Positions 54,137 through 63,579 of a stretch of DNA of 64,000 nucleotides are shown here, in pieces. The notes under the pieces were generated by a model, which worked only from the letters and a program-made list of their open reading frames with translations, had not been told where the DNA came from and did no database searches. Source of the DNA: Trichocoleus desertorum NBK24. GTDB lineage: Bacteria; Cyanobacteriota; Cyanobacteriia; FACHB-46. Both the position numbers and the translations under genes were made by a program. Positions within the stretch are counted from its first letter, which is position 1. Each line of letters starts with the position of its first letter. The stretch is from the NCBI RefSeq assembly GCF_030409055.1, contig NZ_CP116619.1, positions 4,667,628 to 4,731,627 on the forward strand, written 5' to 3'.

Positions 54137-54682
54137 ATGCCTAGACTTGCTCCAACACCCTTGCGACTCACTGAGACAGAACGAGAGCAACTTCAACAGG
54201 CGATCAAACGCCATAGCACTCCCCAGCAAATTGCCATCAGAGCCAACATCATTGTGCGGGCCGACGCAGGACTCAACCCTCGAGACATTGCACGCGAACT
54301 CAATATCAGCCGCGATATGGCAAGACTGTGGCGGAATCGATGGTTGGAGTTGAGCCACCCAAACATTCCTGCGCTGGAACGATTAGTCGATGCGCCCCGA
54401 CCTGGAGGACCTTCTACCTTCAGTTTGGAGCAGATTCTGCAACTCTTTGCGATTGCTTGTGAGAAGCCGCAAACCTATGGACGACCTATCAGTCATTGGA
54501 CTTCTAGAGAACTGGCTGATGAAATGAGGCAGCAAGGCATTGTTGAGAGCATTTCTCCTCGTCATGTGGGGCGATTGATGAACGAAGCAGACTTAAAACC
54601 GCATCAGTCGCAGTACTGGTTGAATCCCCCCCCGACTCTCAATTCGATGAAAAGGTCAAAGACCTCTGTGAGGTCTACCTGA
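54137..54682 (+). CDS. IS630-family transposase, first frame (DNA-binding part)
   Basis: The 181-residue product begins [20 protein letters not shown] and carries helix-turn-helix segments ([27 protein letters not shown]) and the winged region up to SQYWLNPPP. It ends 49 bp after a run of eight C (54626-54633). At that run a slip of -1 would lead into the second frame and give a full IS630 transposase of about 400 residues. Either programmed frameshifting or a one-base loss in the C-run explains this. Confidence 0.85.
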   Translation: MPRLAPTPLRLTETEREQLQQAIKRHSTPQQIAIRANIIVRADAGLNPRDIARELNISRDMARLWRNRWLELSHPNIPALERLVDAPRPGGPSTFSLEQILQLFAIACEKPQTYGRPISHWTSRELADEMRQQGIVESISPRHVGRLMNEADLKPHQSQYWLNPPPTLNSMKRSKTSVRST

Positions 54683-54702
54683 ACGCGATTGAGCGTGCCC
54701 AG

Positions 54703-55338
54703 GTGGGAGAGCGAACGGTTTCGGTTGATGAAATGACAGCAATTCAAGCCACAGAACGGAAATCCGTCACCCAAGCGATGCGTCCTGGCAAACGAGAACG
54801 ACGAGAATTTGAGTACATTCGCCACGGGACGCAAACGTTGATTGCCAGTTTTGATGTCGCTCAAGGTCGGGTGGTGGAAGCAAGCGTGGGAGACAGACGT
54901 ACCGAAGCGGACTACCTCAAGCATATTCAACAGTTGATCGCCACAGACCCCAAGGCCCTAAAATGGCATCTGGTGATGGATTGCTTAAATATTCATCAAT
55001 CTGAATCATTGGTGCGATTTGTGGCACAAACCGAGGGCTTGGAGATCGATTTGGGACTCAAAGGGGAGTCTGGCATTCTCAAATCCATGCAAACTAGGGC
55101 AGATTTCTTGCGTAACCCCAGCCATCAGATCGTGTTTCACTTCACCCCCAAGCATTGTTCCTGGTTAAATCAGATTGAAATCTGGTTCAGTATCTTGGTG
55201 CGTAAATTGCTTAGACGAGCAGACTTTGCGAGTAAGGCGCAACTCAAAACTCGTATTCTTGAGTTCGTGGATTACTTCAACCGCACCATGGCAAAACCAT
55301 TCAAATGGACTTATCAAGGCAAAGCACTGAAACAGTGA
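54703..55338 (+). CDS. IS630-family transposase, second frame (DDE catalytic part)
   Basis: This frame lies -1 relative to the first and is open back to about 54547, well before the C-run, so 54703 (GTG) is unlikely to be a true start. Catalytic residues are in [26 protein letters not shown] and [15 protein letters not shown] (D, D, E). A tail helix [15 protein letters not shown] follows. It needs fusion to the first frame to be active. Confidence 0.83.
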   Translation: MGERTVSVDEMTAIQATERKSVTQAMRPGKRERREFEYIRHGTQTLIASFDVAQGRVVEASVGDRRTEADYLKHIQQLIATDPKALKWHLVMDCLNIHQSESLVRFVAQTEGLEIDLGLKGESGILKSMQTRADFLRNPSHQIVFHFTPKHCSWLNQIEIWFSILVRKLLRRADFASKAQLKTRILEFVDYFNRTMAKPFKWTYQGKALKQ

Positions 55339-55372
55339 CTAAGGGTGGGTAGACTCACGCCTGGTTCTACTA

Positions 55373-56304
55373 GCATACTCAACCTTGGCATTTCAGTCAT
55401 GGGTTTTGCTGTAATATCGAAACGACTTCGGGAACTAGAAGATCGCTTACAACAAGCTCAAGAACTTTTAATCAAAGTCGATCGCAAAATTGATCTAAGT
55501 TTCTATGCTAACTTTCGCGCTGCACTTGACATGGCAATGAATGCCTTCACGATGAGCAAGCCAGAAAACCGTGAACGTAGTGCAATGGCAGCAATCAACC
55601 GATTCTTAGAAGCAGAGCATATTTATGCTGACTACACCGACCAAGAACTTAAATTAGGTAGTCAAATTGCTGATGAGTATCTCTTGACGCTCTCACTCGC
55701 ATATATCACTGAAGCTCGTTGCTACCTAGAATTAGAGGAACCAGACACGGCCTTACGCCGCTTTCAAGAAGGATCAAAAGTAATTCGTTCTCGTATTAAA
55801 CAATACGTGGATTTACTGCTCACTTCTAACCCAGCAGTTTATTTGCAACCTCAGTTCAAAGAAACAATTGACCTGCGAAGATTGACTAAAATTTACCAGT
55901 GGATTGATCCTAACTTAGATGAATCTGCTGTATTTGAACTGCAACGTGAAAACTTATTTAGTCTCGGCGGAACCTTTAATCCAGCTAGTAGCGCTTGGGT
56001 AAAATCTCTTCCACCAGCAATCCTATCTCGTGTTGAAGTTCAAGGAGGATGGTTTGGTCCTAGTGAAGAGGAGCTAAAGAAAGAAGCTGATAAGCGTCTT
56101 CCTCAAATTTTGGAAGTTATAGAATCGATGGTTGAAACGAACCGTCGCTTTGAATCCTATCAATCAGAAATTGAGGCGATCGCTCAACTAGGGATGAGTT
56201 TTCATGAATGGCTGCAACTAAAACCATCAGAAGCGCAACCTGAAGGAGCCGAACTGATGTACATCATGCCATCCGAACCACTGGAACTCGTTAGCTTACA
56301 TTGA
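55373..56304 (+). pseudogene. 3' part of the gene split by the IS630 element
   Basis: The 310 residues after the element continue the frame of 53714-54077 (ILNLGISVMGFAVISKRLRELEDRLQQAQ). An ATG at 55399 could restart translation and give a 301-residue protein. The region holds a coiled coil, then TPR-like helices (AMAAINRFLEAEHIYADY, LSLAYITEARCYLELEEPDTALRRFQEG) and a charged C-terminus. The function is not recognised. No inactivating change is seen in either half besides the insertion. It is convergent with the beta-barrel gene, 9 bp away. Confidence 0.8.
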
Positions 56305-56313
56305 GGCGATCGC

Positions 56314-57069
56314 TCAAGGCATCCACTCCAAAGAAACTCCCACACGGCTATCTTTAGCAAAGCGGGAGTTTTGTTTTTGGATATCGGTAGACAAGCGCAG
56401 ATTGTTTGTCACTGCATAGCCAGCCGACAACGTGGTTAGCCCTACTTCCTCATCAGAACCAGGAGATACCCAACTTTGGGTCAGGGAGACATCAGCGGCT
56501 CCTGTACGAGACATCACCAATAAAACCCGCACCCCCACATTCACCCCATCCGTTGAGTACTGGTCGGTTTCTAAATGACGGTAGCCCACCACAGGCGCAA
56601 CATTGACATAACTGCCCATAGGCCGCACATAGTAGCGCACATCTCCGCCATAAGCTTTGCGATCGCCATTAAACGCAGCTTGATACTCTCCACTAACCGT
56701 TAAGCCACTCCGCCCTAGGAACACATCCTCCACACCCACATTCCAACCGCCCGCGTGGTCTGTAGAAGGAAACTGAGAATAGCCTGCTCTGATCCGCGTC
56801 CGAAAGCTCGGATCATGTTTGATGTCTGACAACACATCAGGCACCTCGCGTAACCAACGCTGCAAAACCGGACTTTCTTGGATCACCTCTGGCTTTAAGT
56901 CCAAGTCACTCGCAGCCTGAGACACCTCAGGAGATTGAGTTGCAGGTGCAGGAGCTTCCTGAGCCACAGCCCCATCACTCCCACTAAAAAGCCCGATTAG
57001 TAAGCTGGCAGACAGTCCCAAGCGGAGGGGCGATCGCAGCCATTGCCAATAAATGATTTGTCTCTCCAT
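56314..57069 (-). CDS. Probable outer-membrane beta-barrel or surface protein
   Basis: From ATG 57069 (MERQIIYWQWLRSPLRLG) the protein has 251 residues with a signal peptide ending GAVAQEAPAPATQ. A short helical region leads to many alternating strands (FRTRIRAGYSQFP, GLTVSGEYQAAFNGD, GGDVRYYVRPMGSYVNVAPVVGYRHLE, VGLTTLSAGYAVTNNLRLSTDIQ) typical of an 8- to 12-strand barrel, and ends GVSLEWMP, with an aromatic residue close to the C-terminus. An earlier ATG at 57126 would start inside the acsF terminator and is rejected. Confidence 0.72.
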   Translation of the reverse strand: MERQIIYWQWLRSPLRLGLSASLLIGLFSGSDGAVAQEAPAPATQSPEVSQAASDLDLKPEVIQESPVLQRWLREVPDVLSDIKHDPSFRTRIRAGYSQFPSTDHAGGWNVGVEDVFLGRSGLTVSGEYQAAFNGDRKAYGGDVRYYVRPMGSYVNVAPVVGYRHLETDQYSTDGVNVGVRVLLVMSRTGAADVSLTQSWVSPGSDEEVGLTTLSAGYAVTNNLRLSTDIQKQNSRFAKDSRVGVSLEWMP

Positions 57070-57108
57070 GCAAGCAATTGATGGGTGAAGAATCGAGCAT
57101 GTTCCCAT

Positions 57109-57138
57109 AAAAAAACGGTTCTGCATTCAACAGAACCG
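57109..57138 (-). terminator. Intrinsic terminator of acsF
   Basis: On the minus strand CGGTTCTG pairs with CAGAACCG across a 7-nt loop, followed by seven T. It lies just past the acsF stop (57165) and before the next gene on the strand. Confidence 0.9.
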
Positions 57139-57164
57139 CCAGCATTCGGAGCCAATCTGAAACG

Positions 57165-58241
57165 TTAGCGTACAGTGCCTTCTAGAGCCACCATATCAAT
57201 CGGCTTCATCAGGTACAACCGCAGCATTTGCCAAGCGATCGCACCGATGTGTGGTAGCTTCTGGAAGAACTTCACGACTTTGGGCTGGTTAGACTCAATG
57301 ACCTTGTTCAGCTTCAGGAAAGCCTCAGCCGCCTTATCCATCCGAGCCACGAATTTAGGATTTTCTACATCCAAAATCACGGGGAAAACGCGACCCGCAG
57401 TTTCGTTGGTCTTGTTGATCACATGTAAGTCATAGTCCCGCGCATTTAGGCCCAGAGAAGCGTAGAAGCCAGAGCGCTGAAGGTCGTTGAGGTACATGGT
57501 GGCAAACACGGAGAGCAAGAAGAAGCGACTCCAGAGTTTTGCCTTCCAATCGTTGAGAAACTGGGGCTGAGCCTTCATGATGGCGTCAAAGAAGTCACCA
57601 TGACGGTTCTCATCTTGGCACCAGTTATCAAAGAATCGGAAAATGGGGTAGATGCGATTCTCAGGGTGCGACTCTAGGTGACGAAAGATTGTGATGTACC
57701 GCCAGTAGCCAATCTTTTCAGAGAGGTAGGTCGCGTAGAAGATAAACTTCGGCTTGAAGAAGGTGTAGCTGCGGCTCTTGGTCAAGAAACCCAAGTCGAG
57801 CGACATGTTGAAGTCGGTCATCGCCTTGTTGAGGAAACCAGCGTGACGCGCCTCATCTCGTGACATCAGCGAGAAGCACTCTGCCAACAAGGGGTTCTTG
57901 TCTTTCAGCTTGCGAGCTAGTTCTTTGTAGAGCAGGAAGCCAGAGAACTCAGCGGTGCAAGAGCGCTCTAGAAACTCAATAAATAGCTGACGGGTTTCGC
58001 CATCAATGTGATCCCAAGATTGCTCAAACTCAGCATCCCGCACAAAATGGTGGCGATTGTAGTCAGCCCGAAATTCTTCCAGGATGGCTCTCAACTCGTC
58101 CTCGTTGGGAGAGATGTCCATCTTTGCCATCTCATCAAAGTCGGTGGTGTAAAACCGGGGAGTGAGAATGGTTTCCTTCGCGGGGACTTTGATTCCTGGC
58201 TTCAGTTCTTCAAAACCAGGTTTCTTGAGGGAATCTACCAT
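57165..58241 (-). CDS. acsF: Mg-protoporphyrin IX monomethyl ester oxidative cyclase, aerobic
   Basis: AcsF (ChlE) forms the fifth ring of chlorophyll using O2 and reduced ferredoxin at a di-iron centre. The 358-residue protein has two E-x-x-H metal motifs, [10 protein letters not shown] and [11 protein letters not shown], with further Glu residues in [11 protein letters not shown]. The C-terminal part ends [18 protein letters not shown], as in cyanobacterial enzymes. The ATG at 58241 gives [18 protein letters not shown], a typical start. Ycf54, its partner, is not in the window. A 224-bp spacer upstream (58242-58465) should hold the promoter; I see no clear box. Confidence 0.96.
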   Translation of the reverse strand: MVDSLKKPGFEELKPGIKVPAKETILTPRFYTTDFDEMAKMDISPNEDELRAILEEFRADYNRHHFVRDAEFEQSWDHIDGETRQLFIEFLERSCTAEFSGFLLYKELARKLKDKNPLLAECFSLMSRDEARHAGFLNKAMTDFNMSLDLGFLTKSRSYTFFKPKFIFYATYLSEKIGYWRYITIFRHLESHPENRIYPIFRFFDNWCQDENRHGDFFDAIMKAQPQFLNDWKAKLWSRFFLLSVFATMYLNDLQRSGFYASLGLNARDYDLHVINKTNETAGRVFPVILDVENPKFVARMDKAAEAFLKLNKVIESNQPKVVKFFQKLPHIGAIAWQMLRLYLMKPIDMVALEGTVR

Positions 58242-58465
58242 AGGTGTTTCTGCTCTTTTATGATTCTGTGCCTCAGGTCTAGAGCCATGAAAGCAATACA
58301 GAGGAAGCCAAGACGTAAATGCGGCATTTTCTATGCACTTTAGTTTACAAGGTCTGAGAGGTTGAAGCGAGGCGATCGTGTTAAGAGTTGCAACATCCCA
58401 TCAACTTCTGTGAGTCTTGGTAAAGCCAGAGCTGAAAATAGCCGCGATCGCTCTGCGTAAGCGTT

Positions 58466-58942
58466 TCACAGCAAAATCTTTTCTAGCCACAGTTGTCGCC
58501 CACCTTGCCACAGCGATCGCTCGGCTCGTAGCCCTAACTGTTGATAAAGGGCGATCGCTCCTGTGTTGCGTTCATTCGTATTGAGGCCAATTGAAAGGCA
58601 ATCTTTTTCAATGGCTCGATCAATCGCAAACCGAACCAGTTGTCGCCCCACTCCTTGTCGTCGTGTCTCTGGCAGCACAAACACATCTTCTAGCTCAGCC
58701 TGGTAGCCAACGACCCAAGCAGAAAAACGATAACGGCACTGGATGTAACCAAGCACATTTCCTTGAGCATCTTGAGCCAGAAAAAATTCAGTATTTGGAT
58801 CCTGTAGTAATCGGGCGATCGCCTCCCGAAACTCTGCATCAGAAGGACTCGATTGCTGAAGATGATCGCGAAATGCGCCAGCTAGTTGTACTAGTAATTC
58901 GAGATCTACTGCACTTGCAATCCGAATACTCAAATGTGTCAC
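58466..58942 (-). CDS. GNAT-family N-acetyltransferase
   Basis: The 158-residue protein has the GNAT fold: FFLAQDAQGNVLGYIQCRYRF, then VGYQAELEDVFVLPETRRQGVGRQLVRFAIDRA, where RRQGVG binds acetyl-CoA, and IGLNTNERNTGAIALYQQLGL near the end. The target amine is unknown. The start is a GTG at 58942 that overlaps the stop of the Uma2 gene (GTGA), indicating translational coupling; a TTG at 58945 is the alternative. Confidence 0.88.
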   Translation of the reverse strand: MTHLSIRIASAVDLELLVQLAGAFRDHLQQSSPSDAEFREAIARLLQDPNTEFFLAQDAQGNVLGYIQCRYRFSAWVVGYQAELEDVFVLPETRRQGVGRQLVRFAIDRAIEKDCLSIGLNTNERNTGAIALYQQLGLRAERSLWQGGRQLWLEKILL

Positions 58943-59520
58943 CAAAAAATTGTGCTCAAATCCAAGCTGAAGCCAGGAAGCACCGATTCTCCAGATAAAT
59001 TTGTAGAAGACTGGAGTACTTCAACGGGTTGATCCGGTCGATAAATTTCTACTTGATGGGCTTTGGGGCTAATAAGCCATCCCAACTGACAACCGTTCTC
59101 GATATATTCCTGCATCTTGGTTCGCAGTGTCTCTAGGTCGTCGGTTTCAGAAGCTAACTCTAGGACAAAGTCTGGGCACAACGGCGCAAAGCTTTTGCGT
59201 TGCTCAGGTGTGAGTGTATCCCATCGCTCTTGCTTAACCCAAGCTGTGTCAGGCGCACGAGTGGCACCGTTTGGCAGTTTGAACCCAGTTGAAGAATCAA
59301 AGACTTTACCCAGCCGAGTTTGACGATTCCAAAGTGTGAAATCTGTCGTCAATTCAGCGTTGTAGTGACCGCTTTCACTCCCTGTAGGTGCCATCACTAT
59401 CAACTCCCCTTGCGCGGTTCGCTCCATTCGCAAGTCCGGATTGGCTTGAACTAGTTGTGTAAACTGCTCATCCGTGACTTTGAGCTTAGGAGGAACCTTG
59501 ACTGCAACGCTGGTCATCAT
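58939..59520 (-). CDS. Uma2-family (DUF820) putative endonuclease
   Basis: The 193-residue protein has the Uma2 restriction-fold pattern: MERTAQGELIVMAPTGSESGHYNAEL, APDTAWVKQERW and PLCPDFVLELASETDDLETLRTKMQEYIENGCQLGWLI, where PD...E-x-x holds the likely metal site. The family is much expanded in cyanobacteria with unknown targets. The start is ATG 59520 or 59517. It is coupled by 4 bp to the GNAT gene downstream. Confidence 0.87.
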   Translation of the reverse strand: MMTSVAVKVPPKLKVTDEQFTQLVQANPDLRMERTAQGELIVMAPTGSESGHYNAELTTDFTLWNRQTRLGKVFDSSTGFKLPNGATRAPDTAWVKQERWDTLTPEQRKSFAPLCPDFVLELASETDDLETLRTKMQEYIENGCQLGWLISPKAHQVEIYRPDQPVEVLQSSTNLSGESVLPGFSLDLSTIFW

Positions 59521-59590
59521 CCAACCTCAATAGGCTCTATCTCCACAGCATAGCTTTATGGTTTCTCAAGTAGGCGATCGCTTGACCCAC

Positions 59591-60151
59591 TCACGAGTTC
59601 TCAACTCCATCTTGCGGAAATTTCAATCTTGCATATCCGCCTAGCAAGAGTAACCAAGTGACCACAACTATCCAGTGAATCGCTACAGCCGTCCAAATGG
59701 AACCTGATTGCCAATAGGAGATCGAGCAAGCAACTCCCAAGATCAGGGTCGAGAATAGGAAAATAGGATGGGTCATTGTGGGCCAGCTAAAGCGGTACAG
59801 CGTGGCCCCATTCAAAGGGTGGTACAGCACATAAGCGAATAAACTGATCATTCCACAAAGTATCTGTGTGTTGAATGCCGATTGCTCACTAGCATGGGCT
59901 AAGGGCATGACACGGAAGCACAATTCCTCTGCTAACGCCGGAAACAAAAAACAAGCAACTAATACACCAGTCATTTTGAGCGCAGACAAACGAGGAACAG
60001 TGAACCATAAAAAGCCTGTTTGCAATCCTAACGGCATACAAATGAGCGCAGTCATAGATAGCAGGGTTGCTGCTATGTTCCAACTGGTGGCGCTAGGCAG
60101 AGTTAGACAAGCGGAAACCACTCTAGCGGCGAGTAAATTAAGAAATTGCAC
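59591..60151 (-). CDS. CPBP-family intramembrane glutamic endopeptidase
   Basis: The 186-residue protein has several membrane helices and the CPBP (Abi) motifs: LAEELCFRVMPL (E-E-x-x-x-R), FAYVLYHPLNG (F-x-x-x-H) and WTAVAIHWIVVV (third His). Members cleave within membranes (Rce1-like) and some protect against bacteriocins. It is shorter than usual, with perhaps five helices. The ATG at 60151 is used; substrates are unknown. Confidence 0.83.
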   Translation of the reverse strand: MQFLNLLAARVVSACLTLPSATSWNIAATLLSMTALICMPLGLQTGFLWFTVPRLSALKMTGVLVACFLFPALAEELCFRVMPLAHASEQSAFNTQILCGMISLFAYVLYHPLNGATLYRFSWPTMTHPIFLFSTLILGVACSISYWQSGSIWTAVAIHWIVVVTWLLLLGGYARLKFPQDGVENS

Positions 60152-60244
60152 GATGCGAAATAGCCGTAAATAAGCGTTGCTAGAAAACTCTAATCAAGGG
60201 GCGATCGCTAGGTTTAGTCTGCCAACCTGCGATCGCTCTTCAGC

Positions 60245-62191
60245 TTATTTTTCTTCTGATTTTTGTTCTACTTTTTGTTCTGGTTGTTTCCGGCATTCTA
60301 GTTTTTCTTTTCTACTTTTCTTCTCCTTTTCGCATTGTTTGCGTTCTGTGATCAGTTGCTTGACTCTCGCTTTCACGACGTTGTGGCGGGCGACTCCCTC
60401 GTAGGCGTAGCGGTTGTAGCCATTCTCTTGAATTAGGCTTTCCAGATATTCCACTCGCTCGTTGGTGACTGGGTGAGAGGAGAGCCAACTGAAAGGCATG
60501 CTGTCTTTGTCCTCTTTTTCCAATGTCACCATCAAGTTGCGTAACCCATCTGCTGCGTAGCCTGTCGAAGCTAAAATCCGGGTGCCCACAATATCGGCTT
60601 GTCGCTCCATATCGCGGCTGTAGTCTAGAACCGCCAAATTGCCAATGGTGCCCCCAAAGGGAAAGAACTGCGTGGCACTAGAGACCAGATTGCCTTGAGC
60701 AACTAACTGAAATCCGTGGGAGAGAACTGAATGAGACAACTCATGGGCTAAGAGTCCGGCGAGTTCTGCTTCCGAGTTGGTTTTGGCGATCGCTCCTGCA
60801 TTGAGAAATACCTTACCTCCAGGCAAGGCAAAGGCATTGAGGCGATCGTCCATAATCACGTGAAACTCATACTTGAAATCTCGTCCCGCTACAGTGGCGA
60901 TGCGACGACCGACCTCATTCACATAATCCACTACCAGCGGATCATCAATCAGTTCCAACTCTTCCTTGGCATCCTTTGCGACACTCTCTCCAATCGCTGC
61001 TTCCCCGCGCATCAACATGGCTGTGGTTTGTACCGCTGATAAGGGGCTAAAGATATTGCCAGTCAGTACGTAACCTGCAACCCCAGTGATGGCATTGGCG
61101 ATCGCATTGCCACGCAACTCTCGCCGCATATTTCGCTGGAACTGCTCCAGGTTATCTTCAGCGAGTTTGGCAAATTCGGGTGCGGTTGGATCGTTGGGGT
61201 TGAGCAAAGCAAATTGACGAGCTGCGATCGAAGCATCCAGCCATTGCTTGTTTTCAGCCAAGAGTTCTATCTTGGCTTTCAGCAAATCGGGCTGGTTAGG
61301 ATAGAAAGCCGTAGCACGCTCTAGTACTGTGAGTGCTTCTGGGGTGCGCTGATAATCTTTGAGCGCTTGAGCAAGTCGCAGATGTCCAGGAATAAACTGG
61401 GGATACTGCTCCACCAGCATACTGAGCGGCACGAAAATTCGAGTCTCTAGCTTCTGGGCCATCCCAGCTTCCGATTCGCGCCAGTAAACTCGTCCAGCGG
61501 GAGACAATTGAGCTGGGTCTAAAATCGGTTCCGATCGCTGCTTGGCTTCTGTTGCTGCCGCTTCTTTGGCAAATGGGGTTTTGGCTTCTCGATAGAGTTT
61601 CTCAGCGGCAGGAAATTGCCCACCCAAGTACAACTGGTCAGCTTCAATCAGTTTCTGTTGTCGCGCCTGTTCTTCTGGGGTAGGCGGTTTCTCAGCTTCC
61701 TCCGAGTCGGAATCGCTCGGCTCAGCCTCGATCGCCTCATCTGGCTTTGGCTCTGACTCTGGTGCTGATTTTGACTCTGGCTCTGCGGCAGTATCAGTAT
61801 TACTTGGCTCAGCGGTTGATTCCGCCGAATCTGATTTTGGTGATGCTTGTGCCTGAGTTGGTTCTATCTGAGTTGCTTCTACCGCTGTCTCAGAAGTTGC
61901 CGTCGGTGCTTGGGCACTGTTCGGGTTGTATGGGGTTGAGGATGGCTCGGCAGCGTTAGGGGCAGTACTAGCAGGATCAGAAATCGGAGTGTCAGCAACT
62001 GTAGTCACAGGAACAGTTTCAACTACAACACTGTCAGCGATCGCAGCTGTCGGCACCACAGGCAACATTAGCAAGCTCAACAGCAACACTTGTCGGCCCA
62101 TCCGACTTTGGCATTTAGCATTCTTGAGCGATCGCCCAGATCTAACAACCATGACAACCCCCACTGCTTTTATTAAAGTTCGTGAATTCAC
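60245..62191 (-). CDS. M48-family metalloprotease with TPR-like and disordered regions
   Basis: The frame gives 648 residues. A hydrophobic stretch (RQVLLLSLLMLPVVPTAAIADS) marks export. Starts at ATG 62152 or 62101 would give a more usual signal peptide than 62191. A long Glu/Ser/Pro/Ala-rich disordered segment (about 50-170) precedes TPR-like helices (LYLGGQFPAAEKLYREA, LRLAQALKDYQRTPEALTVLERAT). The M48 domain has LLAHELSHSVLSHGF (HExxH) and the third ligand in RQADIVGTRILAS. It resembles BepA/YfgC-type chaperone-proteases acting on outer-membrane proteins. The C-terminus is very Lys/Glu-rich. Confidence 0.88.
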   Translation of the reverse strand: MNSRTLIKAVGVVMVVRSGRSLKNAKCQSRMGRQVLLLSLLMLPVVPTAAIADSVVVETVPVTTVADTPISDPASTAPNAAEPSSTPYNPNSAQAPTATSETAVEATQIEPTQAQASPKSDSAESTAEPSNTDTAAEPESKSAPESEPKPDEAIEAEPSDSDSEEAEKPPTPEEQARQQKLIEADQLYLGGQFPAAEKLYREAKTPFAKEAAATEAKQRSEPILDPAQLSPAGRVYWRESEAGMAQKLETRIFVPLSMLVEQYPQFIPGHLRLAQALKDYQRTPEALTVLERATAFYPNQPDLLKAKIELLAENKQWLDASIAARQFALLNPNDPTAPEFAKLAEDNLEQFQRNMRRELRGNAIANAITGVAGYVLTGNIFSPLSAVQTTAMLMRGEAAIGESVAKDAKEELELIDDPLVVDYVNEVGRRIATVAGRDFKYEFHVIMDDRLNAFALPGGKVFLNAGAIAKTNSEAELAGLLAHELSHSVLSHGFQLVAQGNLVSSATQFFPFGGTIGNLAVLDYSRDMERQADIVGTRILASTGYAADGLRNLMVTLEKEDKDSMPFSWLSSHPVTNERVEYLESLIQENGYNRYAYEGVARHNVVKARVKQLITERKQCEKEKKSRKEKLECRKQPEQKVEQKSEEK

Positions 62192-62318
62192 TATGCTTAT
62201 TGTGCCAAGTCTAGCCGCAACAACCTAGCGATCGCCTAGTTTCTTCGACTGCCGTTTTTCTGCTGATTACCCAGCAAAGTATTTATGATTGAACCAGAAA
62301 CCTCAAAGTGCCAGTGAT

Positions 62319-62789
62319 ATGAATAAGGTCGGAACTTCCTACCTGCTTTGGCTAGGTTGCTTATTTGGAATATCTGGACTACATCGTCTTTATAACGGCA
62401 AAATTGCCACAGGCTTGTTCTGGATGTTTACCTGGGGCTTTTTTGGTGTCGGTCAATTCGTTGATCTATTCCTGATGCCAGACATGGTGGAGGAGCACAA
62501 CGTCAAATACCGCGCCCGTCTGGGCATGACTGCCAATGGAGTACCGCTGAGCCAGTCTGCTGTGGCTGCCACAGTGCTAAAACCAACTCGCGAACAACTC
62601 ATGGTCAAGTTGCTACAAGCAGCCGCCATGAAAGGGGGTAAATTGTCTGTGACTCAAGGGGTAATGGCAACGGGTCTTGGCTTTGCCGAAGTAGAAGCTC
62701 TGTTGCAAGACATGGTCAGAACTGGCTACGTCGGCATCGACAACGATCCCGTTACCGGAGTCGTTACCTATGACTTTAAAGAACTGTAA
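62319..62789 (+). CDS. TM2-domain membrane protein
   Basis: From ATG 62319 (TTG 62289 would add ten residues) the 156-residue protein has the TM2 domain: YLLWLGCLFGISGLHRLYNGKIATGLFWMFTWGFFGVGQFVDLFLM, two helices with the G-x-H-R-x-Y and D-x-F motifs. A cytoplasmic C-terminal region of about 90 residues (KLLQAAAMKGGKLSVTQGVMATGLGFAEVEALLQDM) looks like a small winged-helix fold. The role is unknown. It is convergent with the DUF2996 gene. Confidence 0.85.
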   Translation: MNKVGTSYLLWLGCLFGISGLHRLYNGKIATGLFWMFTWGFFGVGQFVDLFLMPDMVEEHNVKYRARLGMTANGVPLSQSAVAATVLKPTREQLMVKLLQAAAMKGGKLSVTQGVMATGLGFAEVEALLQDMVRTGYVGIDNDPVTGVVTYDFKEL

Positions 62790-62801
62790 GTCCTCAGGCT
62801 C

Positions 62802-63560
62802 TTAGTTCCGCACCAACCACTTTTGGGCATTCAAGCGTTGCACTGCCCCCAGAATCAACAGATCTAGCGTCACTTTCCGCTCATCAATCAAGAACGGCTC
62901 CAACGTACTAGCTTTGCGGCCCGTGTCTGAATATGAGAAACCTCTCTGACCTTGAATATCTTCTTTAAAGAAGTAGATATTGAACTGCCGCCGTCCCCCT
63001 TCCCAGCGACCCACGACTTGCCAACAATCCGGTGCATCGGTCAAACCAGAAATCTGCACTTTTTGGTTCACAAAGCTTAAATCCAGATTTTCCAATCCTT
63101 GCTTAGCCAAAGCTGCTTTGAGTGCGGGCAGGTAATGTTGCTCGACAAACTCATTAAAGGGTTTATCTTCAAGGGCGGGTGGTTTTTCTTTCTTGGCTTT
63201 AGCACCCGCCGCCGGAGCCGCATCATCACCTTTGGCTTTCGCGGCACCTGCTTTTTTGGCAGCAGCTTTCTCAGTAGAGCCAGAGCCAGGATCAGTTTTG
63301 GCTGATTTGGCAGGCTTGTCTGTTGCTGTTTGTGAGTCAGTGTCCGCTCTTGAGCCTTCGCCAGTCGGTTTCTCTCCAGCCGCGTTGGGATTTACGTCAG
63401 GATTGGCTGTTGCTGGATCAGGAGCATTGGCCGAGGGAATATTAGTTGCAACCGCTTCATCGGTGCTAGGCGCGTTCTCTTCCGAAACGTCTGGGGCTTG
63501 TTGGTCAACCGTGCTAGGAGCGACTTCTCCAGCGTCATTGTGATTGGTGGGTTCTGCCAT
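62802..63560 (-). CDS. DUF2996 protein with long disordered N-terminus
   Basis: The 252-residue protein has a disordered Ala/Pro/Asp/Lys-rich N-terminal half (about 1-125). The C-terminal domain begins KPFNEFVEQHYLPALKAALAKQGLENLDLSF and includes CWQVVGRWEGGRRQFNIYFFKEDIQGQRGFSYSD and LDLLILGAVQRLNAQKWLVRN, the DUF2996 pattern. The related plant protein, as I recall, is LPA3, an accessory factor of photosystem II assembly, so a role near the thylakoid is possible. It lies 19 bp after the gene at 63580 and is probably co-transcribed. Confidence 0.82.
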   Translation of the reverse strand: MAEPTNHNDAGEVAPSTVDQQAPDVSEENAPSTDEAVATNIPSANAPDPATANPDVNPNAAGEKPTGEGSRADTDSQTATDKPAKSAKTDPGSGSTEKAAAKKAGAAKAKGDDAAPAAGAKAKKEKPPALEDKPFNEFVEQHYLPALKAALAKQGLENLDLSFVNQKVQISGLTDAPDCWQVVGRWEGGRRQFNIYFFKEDIQGQRGFSYSDTGRKASTLEPFLIDERKVTLDLLILGAVQRLNAQKWLVRN

Positions 63561-63579
63561 TACTTCGTCAGTCCTTCAC

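Larger units (their letters stand above)
54078..55370 (+). mobile_element. IS630-family insertion sequence, 1293 bp
   Basis: The element is flanked by TA on both sides (54076-54077 and 55371-55372), the IS630/Tc1 target. Its ends start GTAGA and form an imperfect inverted repeat (left GTAGACTCTGGCTGGAGT, right complement GTAGAACCAGGCGTGAGT). It holds a transposase in two frames. Removing it with one TA restores the host frame, so the boundaries are firm. Confidence 0.9.

Noticed and set aside
57070-57126. Extended start (MQNRFFMG...) of the beta-barrel gene
   Set aside because: These codons lie in the acsF terminator hairpin and do not resemble a signal peptide; the ATG at 57069 fits better.
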